In this document: positions 8,860 through 18,393 of the stretch, in pieces
Layout of the letters: each line of letters starts with the position of its first letter
Position numbering within the stretch: position 1 is the first letter of the stretch
Source: CAWKGC01 sp963849005
GTDB lineage: Bacteria; Pseudomonadota; Gammaproteobacteria; Burkholderiales; Usitatibacteraceae
Assembly: GCA_963849005.1 (NCBI GenBank)
Contig: CAWKGC010000022.1
Span: 62,001-126,000 of the forward strand
Direction of reading: 5' to 3'
DNA: 64,000 bases
Translations under genes and position numbers: made by a program
Notes under the pieces: generated by a model
What the model saw: only the letters and a program-made list of their open reading frames with translations
Told to the model about the DNA's origin: nothing
Databases searched by the model: none

Positions 8860-11800
8860 CTATTTCGGCGTTTCTCTTGCCGCACGCGGAATCGACGCGG
8901 CGCTCGGCTCGCCCGGATTGCGCACGACGGCATTGCGCAGCCACCTCATGTGAGCGGTATTCTGCTTCGCCTCCGGCAGGCTGCGCCAGTACTTCCCGAT
9001 CAACCGGGCGCCCTCATCGATCTCGCCCAGCGCGATCTGGCCAAGCACGGCTGCGCCAAGCAGGTATTCCAGCTCGCCCTCGGGCAACTTCTCGACCGCC
9101 GCGAGCATCGCCCCCGCCAGGTCCGCCATCGCCTTCGCATCACGCTGCCCGACCGCGCGGAACAGCCGGAACCAGTCCTTCGCGCGTGCTTCGAGCTTCG
9201 CAAAACAGGGCGCCTTTTCCACCTTGTCCCAGACGGCATTGGCGGCGGCCGGCGAGGAGAAGCTGTTCACCAGCGAGGCCGTTGCAATGGCGGACTCCCA
9301 CCACTCGCTCGTCGGCGCGCCGGGCGCGCAATCGATGAAGCGAAGCTTGAATTGCGTGATTGCCGTGAAATACGGCCCCAACAGCTCCCTTGACCGCGCC
9401 GGGCTCGACTCCCCAAGGAGATAGCGACGGGCATGTTCCGCAGCCTGCACCTCACGCACCCGTTCGCCCGCGGGAAACTTGGCGATCGTGATCGGCGTGA
9501 GTGAGGCGGGCGACAGCACGCCCATCATGTCGAGGATCGGCCAGGGCGCGACCGAAAGGTCCTTCAGGTCCGCCACCTTGGCCTGCACGAAGCGGGCCTT
9601 GGCAGCGCGGGTGTCGACGACCGGGAAGTAGTCGGAGTTGGGAGGCGAGTCGAGGAAGCGCAACTGCGTGGTGAGCGAGCGATGGTCGCCGAGCCGGCGG
9701 ATCGCGAGGTCCTCGGGGCGGCTGATCTCGAGCCGTTCGAGGAGCTTGGGCACGCCTCCCATCGAGAAGATCGCGTCGGATACCGGCGGCACCGGGCCGG
9801 AGGGGGAAGCGACGAAGATGAGGTCGCCGTTGTTGGGCGCGTACACCACGAACTCCGGGAACGACTCACGCATGGCGCGCACGATCGAGGCGAGCAGCGC
9901 CTCGTTGAAGCTGTAGGTGTGGATCCACTGCACCATCACGCCGCCCGGGTTGATCTGGCCCTTCACACGGGCGTAGAACTCGCGCGTGAAGAGGCTGGAG
10001 ACGCCGCTCACCCACGGATTGGAGGGCTCCGACATGATGATGTCGTACTTGCGGTTGCTCCGCGCAAAGTACGACTTCGCGTCGTCGAAGATCACGAAGC
10101 TGCGCGGATCCTCGTAGTTGGCGTCGGTGAACGGCCGGAAGTGCCTTGCGCCTTCCGTCATTGCCGGCTCGATCTCGATCGTGTCGACGCGCTCGATGCC
10201 GGGTGCGGCAAGAAGCGCCGCCGTTGACATTCCGGTGCCGTACCCGATCACCGCCACCGTTTTCGCGCCGGGAACGTGCGCAAGCGGGAACAGGCCCGCC
10301 ATGATCATCGTGTACTCGTCGGGGCCGGCGCCTTCGTCCCCGGGGCGCGTGGTCATCGCGCCATCGCTCTTGCCGTTGGTGCGAATGCTGATGACGCCGC
10401 TCGGCTTGTGGAGCACGACATCGACTGTCGCGGTCTTGCCATCGCGATGAAATACGGACTCGTAAGTCGAAGGCAGCTTGACCAAGCCGTACTGGTAGAC
10501 GCCGCCCGCCATCTTCAGCGGATCGGTCTGGTACAGCAGGCCGACCAGCACCACCCCGGCCAGGCCCGCGGCGCTCCACGAATTGCGCAGGCGCATCGTG
10601 ATCGCGCGGTTGCGGTAGAGGAGCACGATGCCCAGCACGACATCGATCGCGCCGCCCAGGAGGAGCGCGCCCTTCAGCCCGAGGAACGGCAACGCGAAGT
10701 GGACGGCCACGATCACGCCGAGGATCGCGCCAAGCGTGTTGACCGCGTACACGTTGCCGATGCTCTTCTCGCCCAGGCGCGAGCGCATCAGCTGGAACGT
10801 GATGAGGGGGAGGGTCATGCCCGCGAGGAACGTGGCCGGCAGCATCACGAGCAGGCAAAGAAGCTGCGAAAAGAGGTTGAACAGGACCCAGCCGTTGTCC
10901 GACTTCTGCACGGCGTCGTAGAACCAGGACATGAGCTCGAACGTGAAGCCGTAGACCGGCAGCGTCAGCACCGCGAAGATCCCCATCAGGACCTGCACGA
11001 TGGCGAGGAAACGCACCGGGTCCGCGATGTGGTCGATGCGCCGCTTGATCCACAGCCCGCCCAGCGCCAGCCCGAGGATGAAACTCGACAGCATCAGCTC
11101 GAAGGAATGGGTGGCGCCGCCCAGGACCAGCGAAAGGCTGCGTATCCAGGCGACTTCGTAAATGAAGGACGAGAGCCCGGTGACCAGCGCGATGCCGAGA
11201 AGCCAGGGCACCATCGAGTCCGGCAGGCGCCGCGCCATCGCGTTGCTGCGCCTCGACTTGCGCGGCAGGCGAGGTGTTCTTGTCCGCCATGTACACGGCG
11301 ATTGCCAGGAGGATGTTGCAGATTCCCGCCGTGAACAGCGCTCCCGGGAGCCCGACCGTGGGAATCAGGAGAAATCCGCTTGCGAGGACTCCCACAACGG
11401 CGCCGATGCTGTTCAGGAAATAGAGCAGGGACAGCTTCCCGCCCGGAAGCTTGGGATCGAGGCGAAGGATGCCGCCCGACATCAGCGGGAAAGTCGTCCC
11501 CAGCAGGATCGATTGCGGCAGGATCAATGCCGCTGCGAACGCCCATTGCGCCCAGCACCAGCTTTCCGCGGAACACGACATCGGCAGCAGCACGTCGTAG
11601 GCCCAGTTCGTCGATACGACGAAAAAGCGATGGAAGAGCAATGCGCAGATGCCGACCACGAGCTCCGCGGCCGCATACGCCAGCAGGGGCCGGCGAATCC
11701 GCAGGGCGAAAGCGCCGGCAAGCCACGAGCCGAGCGCAAGTCCGCCGATGAACACGATCAGGACCACCGTCTGGGCGTAGGCGGCGTGGCCGAGGAAAAG

Positions 11801-11893
11801 CTTGAGGTAGTGGCTCCAGATCGATTCGTATATCAGGCCGCAGAAACCTGATAGCGCGAAAAGGGCGTATAGCGTGCGTATGCGTGCTGTCAT
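8860..11893 (-). CDS. Fused membrane protein/spermidine synthase-like protein (one frame break)
   Basis: Read through one break near 11240 this is a ~1010-residue protein. Residues 1-210 are a multi-helix membrane domain (GFCGLIYESIWSHYLKLFLG). A second, similar membrane domain follows (LSSFIYEVAWIRSLSLVLGG), so the MFS-like half is duplicated. The C-terminal ~550 residues hold an SAM-type methyltransferase/polyamine-synthase fold: VAVIGYGTGMS, DTIEIEPAMTEG, then FVIFDDAKSYFA and DIIMSEPSNPWVSGV. A methionine at 11238 could start a shorter protein, but the upstream frame has no stop there. It sits between pilins and TfpX, suggesting a role in pilin modification rather than polyamine synthesis (inference). 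Confidence 0.75.
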
Positions 11894-11926
11894 CTGGGAG
11901 TCACCGTGAAAAATGGGGCCGCAGGC

Positions 11927-11959
11927 AAAAAAAGAACGGGGGGCAATACATGCCCCCCG
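11927..11959 (-). terminator. Rho-independent terminator after the downstream pilin
   Basis: On the minus strand a 9-bp GC-rich stem (11937-11945 with 11951-11959, 5-base loop) is followed by a run of seven T (11927-11933). It lies 46 bases after the pilin stop and 33 bases before the start of the membrane/spermidine-synthase gene. Pilin transcripts would mostly end here, with read-through feeding the accessory genes. Confidence 0.85.
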
Positions 11960-12005
11960 CCCGCTGCCTCATCGAACGGCCGTGCAGCCGTTCGTGCCGT
12001 CGTGC

Positions 12006-12446
12006 CTAGCGGCAGGTTGCCGGAACAAACTTGGCAGTACCGTCGTAGGAGCACTTCCAGGCGGCGATCGTGCTGCCGTCGGACGCCGCCGCGGCAAAGG
12101 CCGGGTCGGCATACGGAGTCAGCGTGACCAGCTTGCCGGTCTCGTTGGCGATGTTCGAAACCGTTGCCTGGATCACACCACCGGCGAGCACGTCCATCTT
12201 GCTCAGGTACTGCGTCGGCGTGTTCGAGCAGCCCGACGTGGTGATGTCGATCGGCAGCTTGTTCTTTGCTGCGGCGTATTCCGAAACCGAAGTCTTGCAC
12301 GCCGACGTCGCCGCCAGCACTTCGCTCATCTTCGAACGGTTGAGGTAGTCCTGGTACGCCGGAATGGCAACGGCGGCCAGGATGCCGATGATCGCGACCA
12401 CGATCATCAGTTCGATCAGGGTGAAACCTTGTTGGATCTTTTTCAT
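12006..12446 (-). CDS. pilA: Type IV pilin, second tandem copy (PilA-like)
   Basis: 146-residue type IVa prepilin. Short basic leader MKKIQQG with cleavage expected after G7, F8 as the methylated residue, Glu at E12 (position 5 of mature pilin), then the hydrophobic helix (IVVAIIGILAAVAIPAYQ). Cysteines lie at 50, 73, 132 and 145; C132-C145 would close the C-terminal D-loop. It differs from the upstream copy in only a few positions near the C-terminus (for example TPYAD versus SPYAD and YDGTAKF versus YTGTPKF). SD AAAGGAA lies in front of the ATG. No promoter is evident in the 102-base gap, so it is probably co-transcribed with copy one. Confidence 0.95.
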   Translation of the reverse strand: MKKIQQGFTLIELMIVVAIIGILAAVAIPAYQDYLNRSKMSEVLAATSACKTSVSEYAAAKNKLPIDITTSGCSNTPTQYLSKMDVLAGGVIQATVSNIANETGKLVTLTPYADPAFAAAASDGSTIAAWKCSYDGTAKFVPATCR

Positions 12447-12505
12447 GTGTATTCCTTTGCGGTCGAAGCCGCGAAACCGATCACGATGCCGACCGGTTCC
12501 CGGAG

Positions 12506-12534
12506 GAACCCCGGCCGTTTCCGGCCGGGCCCCA
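12506..12534 (-). other. GC-rich hairpin between the two pilin genes
   Basis: The gap between the pilin copies contains a self-complementary segment around 12509-12530 (CCCGGCCG and CGGCCGGG around a short TTTC loop) without a following T-run on the minus strand. It may stabilise the upstream mRNA or attenuate transcription, so that copy one is made in excess. Function is inferred only from position. Confidence 0.45.
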
Positions 12535-12548
12535 AATACAACGAACGA

Positions 12549-12989
12549 TTAACGGCAGGTTGCCGGAACGAACTTCGGGGTGCCCGTATACGAGCACTTC
12601 CAGGCGGCGATCGTGCTGCCGTCGGACGCAGCCGCGGCGAAGGCCGGGTCGGCATACGGGGACAGCGTGACCAGCTTGCCGGTCTCGTTGGCGATGTTCG
12701 AAACCGTTGCCTGGATCACACCACCGGCGAGCACGTCCATCTTGCTCAGGTACTGCGTCGGCGTGTTCGAGCAGCCCGACGTGGTGATGTCGATCGGCAG
12801 CTTGTTCTTTGCTGCGGCGTATTCCGAAACCGAAGTCTTGCACGCCGACGTCGCCGCCAGCACTTCGCTCATCTTCGAACGGTTGAGGTAGTCCTGGTAC
12901 GCCGGAATGGCAACGGCGGCCAGGATGCCGATGATCGCGACCACGATCATCAGTTCGATCAGCGTGAAACCTTGTTGGATCTTCTTCAT
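12549..12989 (-). CDS. pilA: Type IV pilin, first tandem copy (PilA-like)
   Basis: 146-residue prepilin, almost identical to the following copy, with the same leader, E12, hydrophobic helix and four cysteines. The start is the MKKIQQG methionine at 12989; the in-frame upstream extension has no leader-like character. It is the first gene behind the sigma-54 promoter at 13058-13075, with a ~60-base leader. Major type IVa pilins polymerise into fibres for twitching, adhesion or DNA uptake. The matching assembly genes (pilQ, pilC, pilT) are not in the window. Confidence 0.95.
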   Translation of the reverse strand: MKKIQQGFTLIELMIVVAIIGILAAVAIPAYQDYLNRSKMSEVLAATSACKTSVSEYAAAKNKLPIDITTSGCSNTPTQYLSKMDVLAGGVIQATVSNIANETGKLVTLSPYADPAFAAAASDGSTIAAWKCSYTGTPKFVPATCR

Positions 12990-13057
12990 GAGTGCTCCTT
13001 GCTTGTTGGAGGAAGTTACCTTGAATGCGACCACACCGGGGTGTGCAGCCAATACCT

Positions 13058-13075
13058 ATGCAACCCGTGTGCCAA
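13058..13075 (-). promoter_or_regulatory. Sigma-54 (-24/-12) promoter for the pilin genes
   Basis: The minus strand reads TTGGCACACGGGTTGCAT, matching the sigma-54 consensus TGGCAC-N5-TTGCW exactly, with the required 10 bases between the GG and GC dinucleotides. Transcription would start near 13048 and give a ~60-base leader to the pilin ATG at 12989. pilA genes of many proteobacteria use sigma-54 with the PilS/PilR two-component system; those genes are not in the window. Confidence 0.88.
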
Positions 13076-13303
13076 TTGTCGTGGGCCGGCGACTTGGCAA
13101 CTGTGAACTGCCGCACATTGTCGCGAACATTGAAAAAGGCCATGTAATTCATTGCCTTGGAACGGCCGAGCCGACGCTGCCGCAATTCGGCACGGGGCTT
13201 CAGCCGAATTTGCCTGTCGCTTCGCCGGCCTTGCGTCCGCCGCCACGGTTCACGTCTGCGCCCGAACGCACAATGTGCCTTTTTTTGTCAGGGGCCAGCG
13301 GCG

Positions 13304-13325
13304 CTTGTCGCTTTGCCGCGACAAG
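13304..13325 (-). terminator. Hairpin after the HD-GYP gene, possible terminator
   Basis: An 8-bp perfect stem (13304-13311 with 13318-13325, 6-base loop) lies 16 bases beyond the HD-GYP stop. There is no T-run immediately after it on the minus strand, so it may be a weak or Rho-assisted terminator separating the signalling genes from the pilin promoter. Confidence 0.4.
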
Positions 13326-13340
13326 GGGGCGCGCCGCGCT

Positions 13341-15006
13341 TCACGGGACGAAGCCGGGGATTTTCGCGGGATCGACCTCGTCGATCTGCTCCGGGTCGAG
13401 GAACTCGCGCGCATATTTCAGGTACACCTTTTCGCGCACGAAGATGTCGAAGAGGTCCGGGTCGATGTGCCCGCCCTCCTTCATCCTCCCGAGGATCGCG
13501 AGCGAGTCGGAGAGCGTCTTGCCCGGCTTGTAGGGCCGGTCCTTGGCGGTGAGCGCCTCGAAGATGTCGGCAATGCCCATGACGCGCGCCTGCACGCTCA
13601 TCTGTTCGCGCGTAAGTCCCTTGGGATAGCCCTTGCCGTCCATCCGCTCATGGTGCCCGCCGGCGTACTCGGGAACGCAGGTGAGGTGCTGCGGCCATGG
13701 CAGGGCCTCCAGCATCTTCACCGTGGCGACGATGTGGTGGTTGATGACCTGGCGCTCCGCCGCGGTGAGCGTGCCGTAGGCGATGTTGAGGTTGTCCTCT
13801 TCCTCCATCGAGAGGAACCGCTCCGCCTCGCCCTTGTCGTTGGTCCACTTGTACTTCGCGATCTGGGATACCCGCGCCTGGTCCTCCGGCTTCATCTTCT
13901 CGCTGCCGAAGTTGGTGCGGCGCAGGAACTCGCGGTCGTCGCCGTACTGGCGCAGCCTCGCGGCGCAGTCCTCCTCGGCCCGCCTGGCGCTTTCCTCGTC
14001 GCCCACCTCGAGAGCCTTCAGCTTTGCCCGCAACATGGCCAGCTCGGCGTCGCGCTTGAGCACCTCGAACCGCGTGTCGACAAGCGCGATGCGGTCGAAA
14101 ATCGTCTGCAGCTTGGTGGCCTTGTCCACCACATGGACCGGCGTGGTGATCTTCCCGCAGTCGTGCAGGAGTCCCGCGATCTTCAGCTCGTAGCGGTCCT
14201 TGTCCGTCATCCTGAACTCGCCCAGCGGCCCCGTCCGACGCATTGTGCGCCGCCTCGGCAAGCATCATCGTGAGGGTGGGGACGCGCTTGCAGTGCCCGC
14301 CCGTGTACGGGCTCTTGTCGTCGATCGCCGTGTTGATCAGCTCGATCAGCGATTCGAAAAGCCTTTCCAGCTGCTGGATCAGCAGCCGGTTGGTGAGCGC
14401 GATCGCCGCCTGCGACGAAAGCGACTCCGCGAGGCGCTGGTCCTCTTCCGAAAACGGCACGACGAGCCCGGACTCGGGTCGCGCGCGTTCAGCAGCTGCA
14501 GCACGCCGATGATTCTGCCCCTCGTGGTTCTTCATCGGGACGGTAAGGAACGACATGGAGCGGTAGCCGGTGCGCTTGTCGAAATTCCGCGTTCCGGAAA
14601 AGTCGAATCCGTCCGCGGTGTAGGCGTCGGAAATGTTCACGGTGTCGTGCGTGAGCGCCGCGTAGGCCGCGACCATGGAATGGTTCGGCTTGCCCTCGTG
14701 ATCGTGCAGGGGAATGGGATAGAACGGCACCGGCGTGCCTGACGTGCCGCCCATCGCGATGGCGAGGCTGTCGTTGCGCACGATCTCGAACTTGAGCGCG
14801 TCGTCCACGAGCCGGTAGAGCGTCCCGCCATCGGCGCGGGTGAGGTTCTTCGCCGCGATCAGGATGGTCTCGAGGAGCTTGTCGAGGTCGCTCTCCTGGG
14901 AAAGCGCGATGCCGATCGCATTCAGGTACTCGAGGCGAGAAAGGAAATGCGACTCGAGCGAGCGCTGCAGGTCGATCACCGGCTGGGCCGGCCTTTCCTG
15001 GCGCAC
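13341..15006 (-). CDS. GAF domain + HD-GYP domain protein (two frame breaks)
   Basis: About 555 residues. Residues ~30-200 form a GAF sensor (DLDKLLETILIAAKNLTRADG, then GYRSMSFLTVPMKNHEG). The rest is an HD-GYP domain: TGGHCKRVPTL, LLHDCGK with the HD pair, HH, then HHERMDGKGYPKGL. HD-GYP enzymes hydrolyse cyclic-di-GMP. Unusually, about 170 residues lie between HD and GYP instead of ~60-65, because of a charged insert of roughly 100 residues (after KITTPVHVVDK). Frame breaks near 14490 and 14245. Start uncertain: GTG 15006, or ATG 15028, which overlaps the upstream TAA (TAATG) but needs one more indel. Confidence 0.85.
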
Positions 15007-15027
15007 CTGTCCCGGCGTCGATCGGCA

Positions 15028-17414
15028 TTACTTGATGCAGACCGCCCTGACCTGGGCCATGTCGGTGACGCCCTGCAGGACCTTTTCCATGCCGTCCATT
15101 TTCAGGGTGATCATGCCCTCGGCGAGCGCGGTGGTGAACATTTCCGCGACCCGGGCGTGCTCCTGGATCAGCTTCTTCATCGCGTCGGTGCCGACCAGCA
15201 GCTCGTGCAGGCCGACGCGCCCCTTGTAGCCGGTTCCGCCGCAGGCATCGCAGCCGACCGCCTTGTACATCACGTATTCCGGCTTGCCGAACCCATAGTC
15301 CTTCTGGAAGCGGTCGAACACCTGCTTGTAGCCGGCCTGGGGATCCTTGGCGAAGCCAGGGGTGTTCTTCAGTTCGTCGCAATACTCGGTGAGGAAGTGC
15401 TTCACCTCCTCCTGCGAAGGCGTGTACGGCCGCCTTGCACTTGCACAGGCGCTTGGCGAGGCGCTGCGCCAGAACGCCGAGGAGCGCGTCGGCGAAGTTG
15501 AACGGGTCCATGCCCATGTCGAGCAGGCGGATGATCGATTCCGGCGCCGAGTTGGTGTGCAGGGTCGCGAACACCAGGTGGCCGGTGAGCGAGGCCTCGA
15601 TGCCGATCGACGTGGTGTCCTTGTCGCGCATTTCGCCCACCATGATGATGTCCGGATCGGCGCGCAGGAAGGACTTCATCGCCACCGCGAAGGTGAATCC
15701 CGCCTTGGGGTTCACCTGGCACTGGCGCAGGCCCTTCTGCGTGATTTCCACCGGGTCTTCCGCGGTCCAGATCTTGGTGTCCGGCTGTGTTGAGGAAGCC
15801 GAGCACGGAGTGCAGCGTGGTGGTCTTGCCCGAGCCGGTCGGGCCGCAGACGAAGAACAGGCCGTAGGGCTTGGACACGCAGGCCTTCAGGCGCTCCATG
15901 TTCTTCGGCAGCACGCCGAGCTTGTCGAGCGGGATCGGCTCGCCGGCGGCGAGGATGCGCATCACGACGTCCTCGACGCCGCCGGCCGTCGGGATGGTGG
16001 CCACGCGCAACTCGATGTCGAGCGGGCCGAACTTCTTGAACTTGATCTTGCCGTCCTGCGGCTTGCGCTTTTCCGAGATGTCGAGGTCGCACATGATCTT
16101 CAGGCGCGTCACCAGCGCCGAGCGATAGCTCGCCGGCACCTCGATGTAGTTGCTGAGCGAGCCGTCCTTGCGGAAGCGGACGCCGGTCTTGCCCTTGCCC
16201 GGCAGGGGCTCGACATGGATGTCGGAAGCGCCCTGGTTGTAGGCATCGACGATGATCTTGTTGACCAGCTTCACCAGCTCGTTGTCGGCCGCCGCGGAGA
16301 CATCGTCTCCCGCTATCGCGCCGGGCTCCTCGTCGTCGTCGAGCGTCGAGAGCAGGTCGCCGATCGACTCCGACCCCATCGCGCCCTCGGCGCCGAAATA
16401 CTGGTCAGCGTCAGGATGAAATCGCGCTGCGTGGTCACCTTGTAGACGATCTTGGCGCGCGGGAAGACGTTCTCGACCATCTTCGAGTTGCGCACGCGCT
16501 CCGGGTCCGGGCGACATGATCAGGATGCCCTGCTTCGAGTCCTCCAGCGGCAGCCAGTGGTTGGCCTCGGCATAGTCGCGCTTCAGGTTCTTCAGCAGGT
16601 CCACCGGCTTGATGCGGTCCAGCTTGAAGGGCTCGTACTCGACGCTGAAGAACTTGGCGAGCGCAGCGCCGATCGCCGGCGGCTTCACCTGGAACTCGTC
16701 GATCAGGATCTCCTCGACGTTCTTGTTCTTGCGCCGCGCGGTTCGCGTGGCGAGCTCGAGCTCGCCCGCGGCGATCACGTTGTCGATGACCAGGAACTCG
16801 AACTTCGACTGGATCTGGCCCGGCATCTGCTGGCGGACGCGGAAGGCGATCGCGAGCGTCTTGGAAAGCTCGATCACGCCTTCGTCGTGCAGCCCGGAGA
16901 ACGGTTGCCCGGAAAGCGAATTGATGAGCTGCATGACGCCCATCAGCTCGGTCCCGGTCTCACCGCCGAGGATCGGGGCGATCAGCATCTGCTTGGAGCG
17001 GTAGCCCGTGCGCTGGTCGACCGCCTTGAGGAAGGCGAGGTTGGGCGAGAAGGTCTTCAGCTCGGAATCGTCGTAGACGTCCTTGATGTTCATGTGGCGC
17101 TTGTGCAGCGCGCAGAAGCCGGCAAGGCTCGACTCCGAGATCGGCAGCTTGATGTCCTTGAAGGAGTTGAGCCCCGTCTTCACCTTGGAGACGATCGACT
17201 GGCCGTCCTCGCTCATCACGTAGACCGTGAAGCGGTCCGCCTCGAACAGCTGGCAGATGTCGCGCGACACGTCGAGGATGATCTCGTCGACGTTGTTGGT
17301 CGAGTGGATCCTGTTGGTGACGGCCTGAAGCTTTTTCGAGAACGCAAGCTTCGCGCTCATGTCGGCGACGTTCGCCGGCGATTGCTGGGTCTTCGGTTCG
17401 AGAACTGCGCTCAT
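15028..17414 (-). CDS. GAF-containing PilB/GspE-family secretion ATPase (three frame breaks)
   Basis: About 795 residues. A GAF domain (~35-195) precedes an MshEN/T2SSE-N-like domain (~215-370) and a type II/IV secretion ATPase core. Core motifs: GPTGSGKTTTLHSVL (Walker A), ADPDIIMVGEMRD (Walker B with the Asp box), GHLVFATLHTNSA, and a C-terminal zinc site in GCDACGGTGYKGRVGLHELL. The upstream half of the zinc site reads RLCKCKA, CxC instead of the usual CxxC. Breaks near 16500/16400, 15785 and 15420. Such ATPases power pilin polymerisation or type II secretion. The GAF fusion and the adjacent HD-GYP, FHA and PP2C genes suggest nucleotide or phospho control of assembly. Confidence 0.85.
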
Positions 17415-17450
17415 GACATCACCCGATTGGTTGTACAACGCCCCCTGGCA

Positions 17451-18216
17451 CTAGATCAGGAACTCCTGGTTGTTCTCCAGCATGCGCGGCCGCCACTTGC
17501 CGGCCGCCTCGATGACTTCCTTCATCGTGAGGGCCCCTTCCCCGGGCTTGAGGTGCGTGATGAATACCTCCGGCGACACCTTCATCTTCGCGAGCTCCTC
17601 GGCCAGCATGCTGCGGGCAAAGGTGCTTGGAGGCCACCGCGATGTCGCGCTCCTTGTTCGAAAACGCGGTCTCGATCACCAGGTACTTGAGGCCGCGCGT
17701 GCGGTTGACCACATCCCACAGCGCGTCGTTGGTGGCGGTATCGCCGCTGAAAATGAAGCTCGCCTTGCCGCTGTCGAGCAGGTAGCCCACTGCGGGAACC
17801 GTATGGTTTGCCGGGATGGCCGTGATGCGCCTGCCGCCCAGCACGACGGTCTCGCCGATGCGCACCTCGCGATAGACCATGAACGGGCTTTCCTCGTTTG
17901 GGATCTGCGTGAAATCCGGCCAGATCTTCCAGTTGAACAAGTGGGCGCGAAGGATGTCGAGCGTCTCCTTGGTCCCGTAGACGACGATGGGGCTTCCGCG
18001 CATCCAGCAAACCGTGTCGACCAGGAACGGGATGCTCGTCACGTGGTCGAGGTGCGAATGGGACACGAAGATGTGGTCGATCTTCGCCAACTGCTCGAGC
18101 GACAGGTCGCCGACGCCGGTACCCGCGTCGATGAGGATGTCCTCGTCGACATGGAACGCGGTGGTGCGGAGACTGCCCCCGATCCCGCCGCTGCACCCGA
18201 GTACCTTTATGCGCAT
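17451..18216 (-). CDS. MBL-fold metallohydrolase, class II cyclic-nucleotide phosphodiesterase-like (one frame break)
   Basis: About 255 residues. The metallo-beta-lactamase signature SHSHLDH covers residues 52-58, with further metal ligands in PANHTVP and FSGDT. The fold and opening LGCSGGIGGSLRTTAF recall 3',5'-cyclic-AMP phosphodiesterases (CpdA-II/Pde1 type). After a break near 17620 the C-terminus continues as SMLAEELAKMKVSPEVFITH to the TAG at 17451-17453. It lies 36 bases upstream of the GAF-ATPase gene, and may adjust cAMP or another cyclic nucleotide read by the GAF domains (inference). Confidence 0.8.
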
Positions 18217-18393
18217 CGCTTTTTTCCGTCTCGCGCGGTCTCTTAGGAAGGACGCGGGCGGCCGAGTTCGGAACTCAGGCTCCCGAAACCATTATGCAGG
18301 AAAGGCCTGACTGCGGGTGTGCGCTTTTCCACAGTTCGCCAGGTGCTTTTTCACTCGCAGGCACGGACCTGTCGGGGCCTGGCGCAACACCGG

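Larger units (their letters stand above)
12990..13340. other. Pilin upstream region
   Basis: 351 bases without a convincing gene. It holds the pilin sigma-54 promoter (13058-13075), an AT-richer stretch upstream of it (about 13085-13155) where an activator such as PilR could bind, a run of seven T on the plus strand at 13280-13286, and the hairpin at 13304-13325. No long open frame here carries recognisable residues. Confidence 0.6.

Noticed and set aside
11236..11238. ATG that could start a shorter spermidine-synthase-like gene
   Set aside because: The upstream frame has no stop before it and the two membrane domains are directly continuous if one base is corrected, so a single fused gene is the simpler reading.
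13268..13286. Short GCAC..GTGC stem followed by seven T on the plus strand, considered as a terminator
   Set aside because: The stem is only 4 bp and no plus-strand gene ends there.
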